DNA of 64,000 bases from Megalopta genalis (GCF_051020955.1 NC_135016.1:10744001-10808000), one strand, 5' to 3'; counted from the stretch's first letter, positions 10,902 to 22,172 are shown. Notes: generated by a model not told the origin, from the sequence alone. A program made the numbers and translations.

Positions 10902-11345
10902 TATAAAACTATTTATCATCAATATTTGCACTGGTATATAAAATTATTTAACATGAATATCTACTTTGTGACATAAAGCTATTATCATCAATGTCTACAC
11001 TGCTATATAAAACTATTCAACATCAATATCTACAGTGCTTTATAAAACTATTTATCATCAATATTTGTACTGGTATATAAAACTATTTAACATGAATATC
11101 AACTTTGTGACATAGAACTATTATCATCAATATCTACACTGCTATATAAAACTATTCAACATTAATATCTACAGTGCTTTATAAAACTATTTATCATCAA
11201 TATTTGTACTGGTATATAAAACTATTTAACATGAATATCAACTTTGTGACATAGAACTATTATCATCAATGTCTACACTGCTATATAAAACTATTTATTA
11301 TCAATATCCACACTACTACATAGAACTATTTATCATCACTATCAA
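10902..11345. repeat. 35-bp minisatellite, right part with higher-order repeat
   Basis: Continuation of the array after the insertion. Four different 35-bp monomers form a higher-order unit of about 137-141 bp: the variant AATATTTGCACTGG (later AATATTTGTACTGG) recurs at 10921, 11058 and 11199. Each occurrence is followed by the ACATGAATATC monomer, the TTTGTGACAT monomer and the ATTCAACAT monomer. The last unit is partial. Confidence 0.9.
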
Positions 11346-12290
11346 CATTGTCACACAGAACAGTATCGCATCGATACCAAAAATTTGTCATATCACGACT
11401 ACTCTATAAATTTCCCGAAACCATTTACAGAGAAATTAAAGAAACGTTCCCAGAAAGTGCATCCAATTTTGTAATATCGCTACGTGACGTTTGCAAGTCG
11501 GCGTGTTCTAAGTTTTTGATCGGTTTCGACGAGGTTAGCCGTAACGAACGCGCAGGCAATCGGACGCGGTTTTCTTCCCGTCAGAGGGGAACGATACTTT
11601 GATCTGATAATATCTGGCATCGATGGTCCAGTAATCGGTGAATATCAAAACATCGGGAACGGTGGGATACACATTGGCAGCCGGAGTTCAGTGTAGCCTC
11701 GATTATTGCGTTCTCTCCCCGCAACCGCCGCACAGATCCTCCCATCGGAATCCATATCGCGGTAACGATAGAAGTAAACGAACGTCTATGTGGTACGACG
11801 GGGTACGATCGAACGCGAACTGCTTCTGTATCGTTAAACCTCTTCTTAGAAATGGCCTGTCCGGCTGGGAACACGTAACCCGCGCCGCTGTCCATAAGTC
11901 ACACAGCCTACTTGTTCGTTTTCAGGAAAATGCAAATTCAAGCCGGGGATACGAGTTACCGAAGCGATCTTATTACCATATTTTATTTTTACGCTGTCCT
12001 GATGGCCCCAAATATGCGTGCGCGCTTTACATACAAAGTTTCGGAGTCGACCGAAGGAACTGCCACGCGATAAACAACGAACATTTTATCCATTCGAACA
12101 ATTTATACAAGATAACACGTGTTAATAACGCGGGAAGAGAATACGGAATATTTATGCGAGTTCGATAAATTTTCAATCTTATTTACGGAGTACGATAGCG
12201 CTGCTGTCCTTGGTTAAAATGTTTTATCTACTAATTGGCCACTTTTCAGGGTATTTTAAAATATTTGGAACGTCACAAGCCTTTTACTTT
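11346..12290. other. unique sequence
   Basis: Unique DNA with a 176-codon open frame at 11638-12168 overlapped by a 104-codon frame on the other strand. Neither contains a recognisable domain or codon pattern convincing enough to call. Confidence 0.45.
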
Positions 12291-12539
12291 TTAACCCTTT
12301 GCACTCGAAGCTATTTCAACTGAAAACATAAAATCATTTTTCTAACTTACAGTATTTCTATTTTATATGTGAAAATGCATTTTATGCATATGTGAAAATT
12401 GACTCTTGGGACTCGCGCTACAGTTACACTCTTAACAATTTTTCGAATGTAAACTTTGTTAATATCAAAATTATCTTCAAAGCTGATATAATAAATATTA
12501 GTGGTGCCTCAGAGTCGCCACTCAGGTGCAAAGGGTTAA
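12291..12539. mobile_element. piggyBac-like TTAA MITE (249 bp)
   Basis: Flanked by TTAA at 12291-12294 and 12536-12539. Ends are CCCTTTGCACTCGAAG on the left and CCCTTTGCACCTGAGTG read inward from the right, identical over the first 10-11 bp. The interior is AT-rich with no ORF. Site and end sequence both fit the piggyBac superfamily. Confidence 0.85.
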
Positions 12540-12628
12540 GCATCGTGGAGTTCCAAATATAATTCCATTTATCTGTCTTCATTTATTCGAGAATGGTTTC
12601 ATTGACTTCAAGCTTCTTGGATCATCGA

Positions 12629-12967
12629 TAGACTGCGGATTTTATGCATTTTTAACGTTAAATGCAAAAATGTGAGGACATTGGAAGAATTTGACATTGT
12701 CTTTCTGTTGTGCAGAACTTGGTAAAAATGCTAAACGAGGATTATTATTGCGATCAACTTAGGAAACTTTTATTGTACATAAAAGATCGCGGTTTAATGA
12801 TGATGAAATGTCAGTTTTTTTCATGATGTTAAAACGCAAAAATGTGAGAACATTGGAAGAATTTGACATTGTCTTTCTGTTGTGCAGAACTTGGTAAAAA
12901 TGCTAAACGAGGATTATTATTGCGATCAACTTAGGAAACTTTTATTGTACATAAAAGATCGCGGTTT
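12629..12967. mobile_element. family C hAT-type MITE, copy 2, internally duplicated
   Basis: Left end TAGACTGCGGATTTTATGC; right end inverse ACATAAAAGATCGCGGTTTA occurring twice (ending 12796 and 12967). A roughly 150-bp segment containing CATTGGAAGAATTTGACATT is tandemly duplicated with a period of 172 bp (12671 and 12843) and is almost identical, so the duplication is recent relative to the element. Flank similarity (ATCATCGA versus ATGATGAT) is weak evidence for an 8-bp duplication. Confidence 0.75.
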
Positions 12968-13801
12968 AATGATGACGAAATGTCAGTGAGGCCGCAATTT
13001 GACTAAGGAGTACCATCGACACGAGATCGGGTACACCCTGTTTCGTCTTAACACGCATCATGCACCGAGTGGTACACGAAATTGTGTCGCGCAAGAGTGA
13101 GCACACTACGCCGCGGTGGCTGCGCTATGTACGGAATATGTTTTGTATTATACGTCGCCTATTAAGCGTAGTGTGTTACACGAGTCGCAGCATGCATCAT
13201 ACATTCGATGGTATGCGGCACGCGTTGCGTCGCTGCACCGCTGATTGTGCGCTGTGTGGTCCGCGCGGTCATAACTCCAATCCTTATCCTGCATTTATTA
13301 AACGTCCGATGGCTTATAGACGGCGGTATAGTTAGAGAATCGTTTCGCGTAAGGTGCACGAACGGAACCGTGGCAGGAACGCTCCGAACGGAATAACTGG
13401 GAGTTAGACCAGCCGAAGTGGCTGGATATCCGTTGGCAAGGGCGCGACAATAGATATGCGGCGGACAGTACAATGGTCATTGTAAATCAGGGCATTTTAA
13501 AAATCTGACAGGATATATGTTGACTCGGCCTCGTATATCGTGTCACACACGGCCTGCAGTGCTGCCCATTAAATACAGCATTATGCTACCAGACCGCCAG
13601 ACCAACTTCAGGCACGTAATGGTAATTGCTGGGATGTATACCCAACGCCATTTTCGGCAACTTGCCATTCAGGGATGCCTTGTCTCCTCCTACACCGCCC
13701 ATCCCCTACGGAGGACGGTCTTTAACCTTTCCTTTTTTTTGTTTTGTTTTACGGAGGTCGAACCGATCCCGCAACTGTCATCTATCAACTATCAACGAAC
13801 T
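12968..13801. other. unique, GC-moderate sequence
   Basis: Unique DNA upstream of the candidate small ORF. It includes GGTACACCCTGTTTCG near 13031, which resembles family D tips but lacks the adjoining arm. Open frames at 13060-13335 (+) and 13162-13473 (-) overlap and show no known domain. Confidence 0.4.
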
Positions 13802-14005
13802 ATGCAGATTGACGATCTCGATGCGCTTTCTTGTCCTGAAACATTTTTCTGCCTCTCGTCGATGTTCGAAGATTTTTTTGCCGAAGGAAATTCGTCATTG
13901 TTTGAACAGCTTGGGTCACCGATTGATCAATTTTCCAGTGGAAGTGTCAGTTTCAATCGCAGAACAATAAATTATTGTGTTAGTAACACTGAAGCTAGCG
14001 AATAG
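13802..14005 (+). CDS. candidate small ORF, unknown function
   Basis: I do not recognise this protein. It is 67 codons from an ATG with A at -3 (CGAACTATGC); the same frame stays open upstream to an ATG at 13517 (162 codons). The 67-residue product is acidic and aromatic in its middle (SSMFEDFFAEGNSSLFEQ), a composition reminiscent of short activation-type segments, but that is only a resemblance. No homologous family, splice context or promoter supports it. I prefer the inner start because the upstream extension is Arg/Thr/Ser-rich and looks non-coding. It may well be a chance ORF. Confidence 0.15.
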   Translation: MQIDDLDALSCPETFFCLSSMFEDFFAEGNSSLFEQLGSPIDQFSSGSVSFNRRTINYCVSNTEASE

Positions 14006-15349
14006 TAAAACTGATTTGGGTGCATTATCTTATAATAATGAGAAGACCCGTTTTACTTATATTTTGTACAGGTTTTATTGTAATTGTTGCTACGATATAA
14101 TGTAATTTATTCAGTTATTTCTTACGAAGGTGTTCTTAGAATTTTTATAATTGTGAAACGAGCAACCTGGTTATTCGACCGTGTTAATGTTAATGAATTT
14201 TGGAAAGATCTTCCGGGACTAATTTTTCAAATAGGATCTAGAACCATTTATTATATTTCTGAACACAAAGTGTGTTTAAAAATGTGCGAAGTATGTGATG
14301 TGTGCTTTAAAAATGGGTTGGGCAATTTTTTTAAATAATAAGATAGCGAAACGAGTGTTACACTTAATTTTAGAGAAGAAAAGAATTGTACTTACAAAAT
14401 ACAAATTGGAAATGTATGACTACAAAATAATCGAAGTGGCTTCAAACGTTGCAATAATGATTTGATGTTGGAGAAAGCAACGTTCTTCAAATAAAAGAAA
14501 TGTAAAGATAGTCTAGTTGTTAAGAATATTTTATAACTGCTGCAATCACGCTGTGAAACTTCATGCAAATTTTAAAAATCCTAAACTAGTTTAATTTCTT
14601 TCTCGAAAAATTTCTTATGAACAGAGAACTCGCGATAAGCCCGGAATAACGACCCGATGAATGTTAATTAATTTGCTCATATTTTGCAGACTCGCGCATG
14701 CGATAAATACGCCGTGATAAATAAGAATGCCAAACCCATTCGAACACTGTTTATTTTTAATTTCGTCGTAATGCCCGGTATGTATGATTTCGCAAGGATA
14801 TCAAAATTCAGAATACTAAGCAGCTGGTTCCGTTAGATTAGCTGTTTCGCAGAATTTCTAATGCCGTGGCGAGTACGCGATACAGGGATACGAAAGGCGT
14901 AGGAGTTAGGGCAGCGGAAGATGGCGAAAAGGATAAAGCCAATTGCAGAAGGAAAAGAAGAAGAGATCGAGGCGAGGCGTGGGTTAGGTCAAACGGAGTA
15001 GCCTAACTGCGGTCGGACACGCGACAGACAAGCCATAATTTCTTACCAATATGAAACAAGGCCTGCGGTCGGCTACCACGGGTCGACTTTCAGCACCTCC
15101 TTTTCTCCGTCTTCCTCGTGCCACGTGTTTCGCGGTGGTTCGCTTCTCTCTTTAATCAGCGCAGCCCTTAATTTACGGGAGAATCAGAGCCTCGCTGAAT
15201 CATAGCGACAGTTCTATAATTTTGTTGTTTCATGAAGATCGATGCGCTCGATGCTCGCCGGCTATTGTCTCTGTTCGTGATAAACATCTGACGAAAACAA
15301 CGTCGGTTCGATGACTTACTTCGAACCGATTCGTAGATAATTCAGGAAA
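14006..15349. other. unique sequence
   Basis: AT-rich to 14880, then moderately GC-rich. No gene, repeat or RNA recognised. Confidence 0.5.
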
Positions 15350-16012
15350 GTTGTTCATTTGGAGGGTATTAAGTTTTCTCAAATTTCGTTTTCGGAAGTC
15401 CCAGCAAAGTGTTTTTGGAAAACATTATTCGTTTAGATGGTATTGAGACGCTTCTCTCAAATGTCTTCTCTAAATGTCTCAGTAAATTGTTTTTAGAAAA
15501 CATTGTTCGTTTAGAGGATATTAAAACGTTTCCTTCAAATTTCTTCTTTAAATGTTCTAGAACAGGGGTGTCAAACTCAAAAGCTAACTTGGGCCAAATA
15601 AACAATGCTTAACTTTAGGTGGGCCGCAAAAAAAGATCAATGTTCGTAGAAACAAATATTTTTATTTTGACTACTACATTGTAATAAACGTATATAAAGT
15701 TAAATTATTGTTTACGTCCTGATACTTGACATCTCATCTCTGATGCTATCTTTTCTATTTCGGGAGAAATTTTATTGGCCGAGACTACTTTCAAAATTTC
15801 TAATTCACATCTCTATTTTATTTTTACTTTACGTCGGATATATTGACTGGGCCGCAAAAATGTTCATCTCGGGCCGCGAGTTTGACACCCCTGTTCTAGA
15901 ACATCGTTTTTAAAGAATATTATTCGTTTAGATGATATCTAGCCTCTTTTTCTTAAATATCTTTTACAAATATTCTAACAAATTGTTTCTATAAAAATAT
16001 TGTTCATTCAGC
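15350..16012. repeat. 78-bp tandem array interrupted by a hAT element
   Basis: Diverged units anchored by ATTCGTTTAGA-like motifs at 15428, 15506 and 15923, with weaker flanking units near 15354 and 16003. The first step is 78 bp. The step from 15506 to 15923 is 417, which equals 78 plus 331 (transposon) plus 8 (duplicated target). Since 78 is a multiple of three, a minus-strand frame stays open with a 26-residue repeat (SSKRTMFSKN type); this is explained by the period and is not evidence of a gene. Confidence 0.9.
15563..15893. mobile_element. hAT non-autonomous element (331 bp)
   Basis: Textbook structure: 16-bp perfect terminal inverted repeats CAGGGGTGTCAAACTC, and a perfect 8-bp target duplication TTCTAGAA at 15555-15562 and 15894-15901. 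The subterminal motif GGGCCGCAAAAA/GGGCCGCGAG is inverted at the two ends. The CAGGGGTGTC end and the 8-bp duplication are characteristic of hAT transposons. There is no transposase coding sequence. It sits inside the 78-bp array. Confidence 0.97.
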
Positions 16013-18183
16013 GAAGCACGACAGCATACAACTCGAAAGCTAAGTCAACACCTTAAGTCGACAAATTAAGGGGTTACTGCTGTATTTCTGCTGGTGATTT
16101 TTAAAGTCAAGTCAATAAAATAATCAATCCGAAGAGTCGTGTAAACAGCGTGTAACAATGAGGCGGATCGTGTCGCATACAAACGACGACTGTACATCGG
16201 CAAACGGTTTTAAAAACCGCGTCGATTTCAACGCGACAATTACCGAGGTACTACCGCACTTCTAACCGAAAAGCGCGACATCGACAAAGCGAACGGGTTG
16301 ACGTGTCAATTGCGCCGTTACCTAGATAAAATCAAACAATGCGGAACACCGAGTCGAGGCATGTATCAAATTAACGAGGCGCTACCGTGCTCTTGAGAAA
16401 AATCCACGGCTCTGCATGCTCGATTTTGAACATGGTCTTCGAACGGAAATCGGTGTCCGCGAAGTGTTGTCGCCGCGACGTGTGCCGCCGATGGAAACGT
16501 TCTCGTCGAAATAATCGTGCTTCGATCTCAAGGTAACCCGTTTACGATTACATCACTGCTTATCCACGAACTGACCGTTCTTCGTGCGTTGGAAAACGGG
16601 CGCGAAACATGAAACCCCGTGGAGCGGGAAGCCATAATTTCGCATTAAGCGGTAATCGCAATCGGAGTAAGTAATCGATATATTAGTCGTCCGTTAATTA
16701 ACGTCCTTGTGATCGCGATATAGACCGGGCCGGCCTGTCAACGGGCGAATTTACGAGGCTCACCTACGTTAGAAATCAGCAATGGCCTATCCTTTTCGGG
16801 TCGCTGCTTCTCGCTAACTGGTTTATGTAAGAAGGGAAAGGACTACGTATTCCCCGGGAGCGGCGCCGATAAAAACCGGTAAAATCGCGCGAAAATTATT
16901 GCCCAGTCAATCAAATCCAGCCAGGCAATACACAGGCCGTGCCAATTTCGCGACGAAAGGTTTCCCGTGCGCCGATTTTCTAATGATGCTGCCACGGAAA
17001 CCAGATTCCTTAATTACATCTACCGTAAATTATTATTAGGCGTAAATTATTAGGTCCGCGACTGTTCCCGTATACCGGATAAGAGTTTTTCAATCGAGCA
17101 CTAGTTAAAACGATTTAAATGTGACATCAGAATTTTAAATTCAGATATTACCTGGTGATAAAATGTTTTTCACAATGCCGCCGTGGAATGCCATTAGGTT
17201 TTTATCATTCGCCGGACAAGAAGTCACGCTTAAGTGGATCGTTGAAACGGCTATGTTAATTCTATGCACGGTGGTTCGTAGTTTTTTCCTCCGGTAAAAA
17301 TTGTTTAGTTTTCTTTTACCAGGAAATCGTAGAAACCGCGGCTGTGAATTATTTCTACGGTATCGCCGGTTGCCGTAGTTCCAGATCGATTCAATTTAGG
17401 CTATTGATTGTTACCGGAATGTCGGTGTATAAAAATTAATTGGAATAGTTTGTTCAGAATTTATCGCGAGGGGAAAGAATTGTCGAAGTCGGAGGAAAAT
17501 GTTTGTTTTAGAAAGATTATACTTCTTCTTCGTACTCTACTTTGTCGCATTTCATTTTCGTCTGGGTTAACATTTCATTCTTTTCAATTTGTCTCTGTTA
17601 GAATGCATTCTTTTAGCTTTAGTTGCACGTAAAATTCATCGGGATATACATACTTTTACATAGCTTAATTGTGGTGCAAACTGTAACTAGTCAAAAATAA
17701 GCTTTTACAAACTCGTGTTCTCTGAACTGGGAATTTCTAAGATTTTCTTTGCAATTATTGCTTAAAATAAAATTATACTGGTTTCCACCCATATATTTGC
17801 TATTATTCGAAGCACGTAATATACTTTTTTTTAAAGCTAGAATACTCAAAATTACTTGAGTTGTACTTCCTCGAATAAAATCTTAAATGCAAAGTATTCA
17901 ACTAACATGATTCTAGACATTTCGATAAAATTTTAAATGCGAATGTCACGGCGTAAAGAATGAAATAAAATATCGACAAAAATGTAAAATAATTATCCAA
18001 ACAAATTTCCTCAAAGACAGGAAACAAACAGATTCCGAGAACTTGATTTGCAACATGACTCGCGCAATACAAATTCGAACAACCTGTCAGCCAAAAGTTC
18101 GACATTTCCCTCTTCAATTCTTCCGAATAAATCCAGCGTTTCGGTTCGACACGTGCACACACCTTCTTCGTCTCTAATAATTA
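16013..18183. other. unique; CpG-rich block 16140-17060
   Basis: CpG-rich unique DNA with AT-core motifs (TTAATTAACG near 16695) to about 17060, then AT-rich DNA. No gene recognised. The block could be conserved regulatory DNA; that is inference from composition only. Confidence 0.4.
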
Positions 18184-18391
18184 CAGTAATTTCTCCGTAA
18201 TTCGCGCTGAGATCGCGCACAAAAACGGACTATTTGAGTAGAGGAGATACGATTATTCGAGCGTTGCGGCTCGTTTTTATAGATACCGATTGTCAACAAT
18301 TACGAAAACGAGACGCAAGCCTCGAATAATCGTATCTCCTTTTGCAAAGTTTTTGTGCACAATCTCAGCGCAAATTAGGGAGAAATTACTG
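18184..18391. mobile_element. family A hairpin MITE, copy 3
   Basis: TA-CAGTAATTTCTCCGTAATT at the left, AATTAGGGAGAAATTACTG at the right. The inner inverted pair is GGAGATACGATTATTCGAGC and its inverse GCCTCGAATAATCGTATCTC. Near-complete palindrome of 208 bp, non-coding. Confidence 0.9.
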
Positions 18392-18532
18392 TGTTCAGAC
18401 TTGTGCACACGTGTCCCATCGGAGTGAGAGCCGAGCAAAAACCGCGCAAATTTCACGGTAAGCGATTTCGTTTCGCTTTCTTCCTGTGCTTCTTTCTTAT
18501 TTCCACTGGAGCAGAGAAGGAGAGATAGTGAG
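18392..18532. other. unique sequence
   Basis: Short unique segment between the hairpin MITE and the GA tract; nothing seen. Confidence 0.5.
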
Positions 18533-18536
18533 CGAG

Positions 18537-18575
<39 letters not shown>
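18533..18575. repeat. (GA)n microsatellite
   Basis: Nearly pure GA run of about 40 bp. It gives rise to a spurious Ser/Leu/Arg open frame on the minus strand. Confidence 0.97.
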
Positions 18576-18578
<3 letters not shown>

Positions 18579-20227
18579 GAGCCGATCGAGAAAACGCACG
18601 GGTGAGAGCCACTGTGTTACCCGCAAGCTAGAAATCCAAACGGTAACAAGAGGTTACGTTTAGGGGTAGTAAGCGGTAATGTATTCCGTCGGAGAAGTGA
18701 AGCATGCATATTCTAGATATATTATAAATAATTACTCAATTATATCTTTGGAAAGGCGATGAATAAAGATGTCCGTTGCCGGTGGGTCCGCGGCGAAAGG
18801 AGAGAGGGCGGGCAGGCTAATAAAAAAAAAAGGAAAAAAGGGAAAAAAAGGAGAAAACTTGCGTTGAATATTCAAACGCAACAAACTAGGTACACGGGGG
18901 TGCTAGAAGCCCGGCAGATGGGGGGTCGGCGACGGAAAGAGGGGGCTCGCGGCCGGGGGTAGTTGGGGCGGCGGGAGGGGGAGGGGGAGGGCGAAGCTTA
19001 TTTCAAATGGAGATCCATATTATACCCTCTTCTTACCGGAACGTACTTTTGTTTCCAGATTTCGCGATTTTCGCTGTGGCTCGAGTACGCCGAGCGAAGG
19101 GAAGGAGATACTTGAATTCCCAACCAGTCCTTTATCCGCCTATAAATGTTGCGATGAAAATCGAGGCTCCATCGATGACTAATTATTATCCATCGGTGTA
19201 TACGAAAACACGCGACGACGACACCGATGGAGTCACGCGGCTCGACTCGCATCGGCGCTCCTTCGATTCTCCAGGACCACCCCCTCCCTCCCGCCGCCGC
19301 GTTTCATCTCCTCGTCACGGGGATGAACCGTCCTCGAACGCTTCAATTAAAAAAGAAAGTCCTTTTAATCCGTCGACTTCCACGGCTCGTATGGGGGCTC
19401 GCGTTCTTTTTCCCTTTATCTCACCAGCCTCCCGCACCCCCCTACGCCCTCTGCCACCGCCGCCGCCACCCCCCTTTTTTCGTTCCTTCATTTCACTTAT
19501 CCGTTCATACGAGTCGGGCTCGGGAATTTTTGATTGTGTTTCCTTATGAACGGAAACTCGTTCTTGATGCTCGTGATGGAACCGGCGGACCGTCGTCGCT
19601 CCCTTTCCCGAGCGGCGAATTGATTTCAAGAATCGAAGCTCATCGCGCGATTAATATGATAATCTGCCCCGGGAACGGTTATGGTCATTATCGCTGCCGG
19701 TGTCGCCGGAGATTGTAATAATAACCGGAGAGTTTTAGCACGCGCCCGGCCAGGGCCTTTGGCGTTCCGTCGAGCATTAAAATGCTCCGTTTAAATGGCC
19801 ACTTTTCTCGTTTAATTGTTATCCTCGTTCTTCCATTGTATCTCTTCATAATACGGTTTCACTTATTAGATCAGCTTTCGACGGCGGACACGCGAAACAG
19901 GGGTCCAGCGAACATTTCTTTCTCTGGATTAACGTTCGGGCGATGGAACGGTCACTTTGTTCCAATGCTGGATTAGATTTTTCGTAATTTCTGTTTAATT
20001 CAATTTAACCACTTCACGACTAAGGGAAACATTCTTCTTCGTTTTAAAATTGGTCACCGTATTTAACTATTGGTTATTTTTGGTACAAAACGCAATCTTT
20101 GCTTCACGACTAAAAGAGATTACTTCGCAGGATATCATAATTAGCATATCATCTTGTATAATAATTTTATTTCATTATTTTGTATTATTTTATTATATTT
20201 TATAATATATATAATTTAATATATATA
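18576..20227. other. unique, with purine-rich and CpG-rich blocks
   Basis: A G/A-rich low-complexity stretch at 18780-18990 and a CpG- and pyrimidine-rich block at 19220-19500 (CCGCCGCCGCCACCCCCC). Open frames of 104-180 codons on both strands in this block are compositional. AT-rich DNA follows. At about 20008 a TTAACCACTTCACGACTAAGG could be a decayed TTAA-element end, partner at 21949-21963 (weak). Confidence 0.45.
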
Positions 20228-21711
20228 CAGGGTGTCCCAAAATTATCGTATTTCCCAGAAATGAGGGATTCCTGTGGTCATTTGAAGCAACTTTTTCCTT
20301 AGCGAAAATGCGATACTTTAAATATACAGATCAGGAAATTAAAATTCTGTTATTTTGAAGACGTTATAAAAATTTCCAGAAAAGTACCAGAAGTTCCAGA
20401 AAGGTTCCAGGAAAGTTCCAGAATGGTTCTAGGAAGGTTCCAGAAAGGTTCCAGAAAGGTTCCAGAAAAGTTCCAGAATGGTTCCAGAAAGGTTCCAGAA
20501 AAGTTCCAGAATGGTTCCAGATATGTTCCAGAAAAGTTCCAGAAAGGTTCCAGAAAGGTTTCAGAAAGGTTCCAGATAAGTTCCAGAAAGGTTCCAGACA
20601 AGTTCCAGGAAAGTTCTAGAATGGTTCCAGTAAGGTTCCAGAAAAGTTCCAGAAAAGTTCCAGAAAGGTTCCAGAAATGTTCCAGAAGGGTTCCAGAAAG
20701 AAGTTGTGGATTGTGTGCGCGGTGACAGCGGAGCCTGGAGAACGCGTTTCGCATAGAAGTTAGAAGCAGTGGAAGCAGTCCTCGAGGAGGTGGAAGCAGA
20801 CGGCACCGTGAGCCTGCCGACGAGACGAATCCAGAGGACATTTTTCCCGATTGTCGAGGATTACTTAAGTGGCCAATGTTTTGTGACAGTGATATGAAAG
20901 TGAACTCATTGTCGAGGATTAATTAAGTGGTCAGTGCTTGGTGACGATGTTGTAAAAGTGAAATCCCTGTTTACCGTGCCGTTTCGACCTGAGGTCCCTC
21001 CGACCGCATCCCTTCCTCGGTAAGGCCATTGACCTGGGATCTACTGAACATTGTGCGAGGTCAGTGCATCGACATCGTGAATTGTGATCGATATTTCCAA
21101 GCAGCAAATGCATCCTCATCGAAATGGGTAAATTTACTATTAATCATATTCTTCACAATTCTTAAATAAACATGTCCCCCATATTCTTTGACACGATTTA
21201 TTATCGAATTAGCTTTGCGAATCGTTTGTTTAATTCTGTTTGGATACGAAATTATTGAAACAAAAATATCGTTTGCGTGGGTTTGAAGGGATTTCTTATT
21301 ATTAATCTTTACTGTAATTGGCTCAAATAATAATTAGAACGGCTGTCACGGTTAAACTACCTATTATTTTGGCTTCGAAAAGTTAGTAAATATTCTTCAG
21401 ACGTTCTAAGGTAAAGTTGAACAGCGTTTTTCTTAAAAATGTCACTATTACGTAGTAAAAAAAATCCGGAAAGTTCACGCTCCATGACTTGTTCAATACT
21501 TCGAGGGCGGCTCGAATCCGCCCCGACCATCTGCCAAAGCCACGTGCTGCGGGCTCTCGAGCTTCGCGCCCTCGCCTCTCATTGGTCACTGTTTTTCGTT
21601 AATAACTCGTGAACAAAGCCGCGGATCGCGTTTTCGCAAAGGAAAAAGTTGCTTCAAAAGACCTCAGGAATCCCTCATTTCTCGGAAATACGATAATTTT
21701 GGGACACTCTG
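20228..21711. mobile_element. family D/E composite element, two-ended copy (1,484 bp)
   Basis: TA-flanked. The left end starts CAGGGTGTCCCAAAATTATC and the right end is its inverse (ATAATTTTGGGACACTCTG), with about 95 bp of terminal inverted repeat that includes GAAGCAACTTTTTCCTTAGC. The interior holds an 11-bp minisatellite (20367-20702), a 58-bp duplicated segment (20851 and 20909, GTCGAGGATTAATTAAGTGG type) and family E sequence from about 21301 to 21711. No transposase. It is the largest member in this window and shows what the other truncated copies are missing. Confidence 0.85.
20367..20702. repeat. 11-bp minisatellite GGTTCCAGAAA
   Basis: About 30 units of GGTTCCAGAAA and AGTTCCAGAAA variants. 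The 11-bp period is not a multiple of three, so three units make a 33-bp super-period and the array stays open in more than one frame. It encodes FWNLSGTFLEP-type peptide on the minus strand and KFQKGSRKVPE-type on the plus strand. These are by-products of the repeat, not genes. Confidence 0.95.
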
Positions 21712-22172
21712 TATATATAATTTTGTATCATTTTAGTTAACATTTTGTTATAATAAACTAATAAATAAAATACATTGTATAACAAGCCTAACTATAATTT
21801 GTGTTACCTTCATAATCCATTGGTAAAAATATTTTCCATGGAACTCCGAAAAGAACTACATATTGTTGTGTACTTCTCTTATGATTTTTATTTATTTTAC
21901 GTCCAAACAAACTAAAATAAACAGTTACATACTAATATCAACCTTATAGTCCTGTTAGGGTTAATAAAAAACATTGAATTCTAAATTTTAAACAATTCAG
22001 AAATATTCTTTCGTTCCTGTTTGTATATTCTTTTTAATCTGATTCTTAGGACGCATTGATAATTTAGGATGTTTAAAGATCTCAATAGGCCTATAATAAT
22101 CGATCTGTTCTCGTAATTTGTCAACTGTTGAAATTGAGGAGCTATAATCTAATGCGACGACGGAAGAAAATA
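21712..22172. other. unique AT-rich sequence
   Basis: AT-rich DNA. TTAGGGTTAA at 21955-21964 could be a decayed TTAA-type end paired with 20008, but the match is weak. Nothing else seen. Confidence 0.45.

Noticed and set aside
13026..13045. ACACCCTGT resembling a family D tip
   Set aside because: The adjoining family D arm sequence is absent, so an 9-10 bp match is not sufficient.
15369..15605. 78-codon minus-strand frame with a 26-residue repeat
   Set aside because: It follows from the 78-bp tandem period being divisible by three; it runs into the hAT element and has no start context or family support.
20350..20841. 163-codon minus-strand frame with FWNLSGTFLEP repeats
   Set aside because: Fully explained by the 11-bp minisatellite, which also keeps a plus-strand frame open.
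20008..21963. possible larger TTAA element enclosing the D/E copy (TTAACCACTTCACGACTAAGG and TTAACCCTAACAGGACTATA inward)
   Set aside because: The two ends agree only loosely beyond TTAACC, so this is not called.
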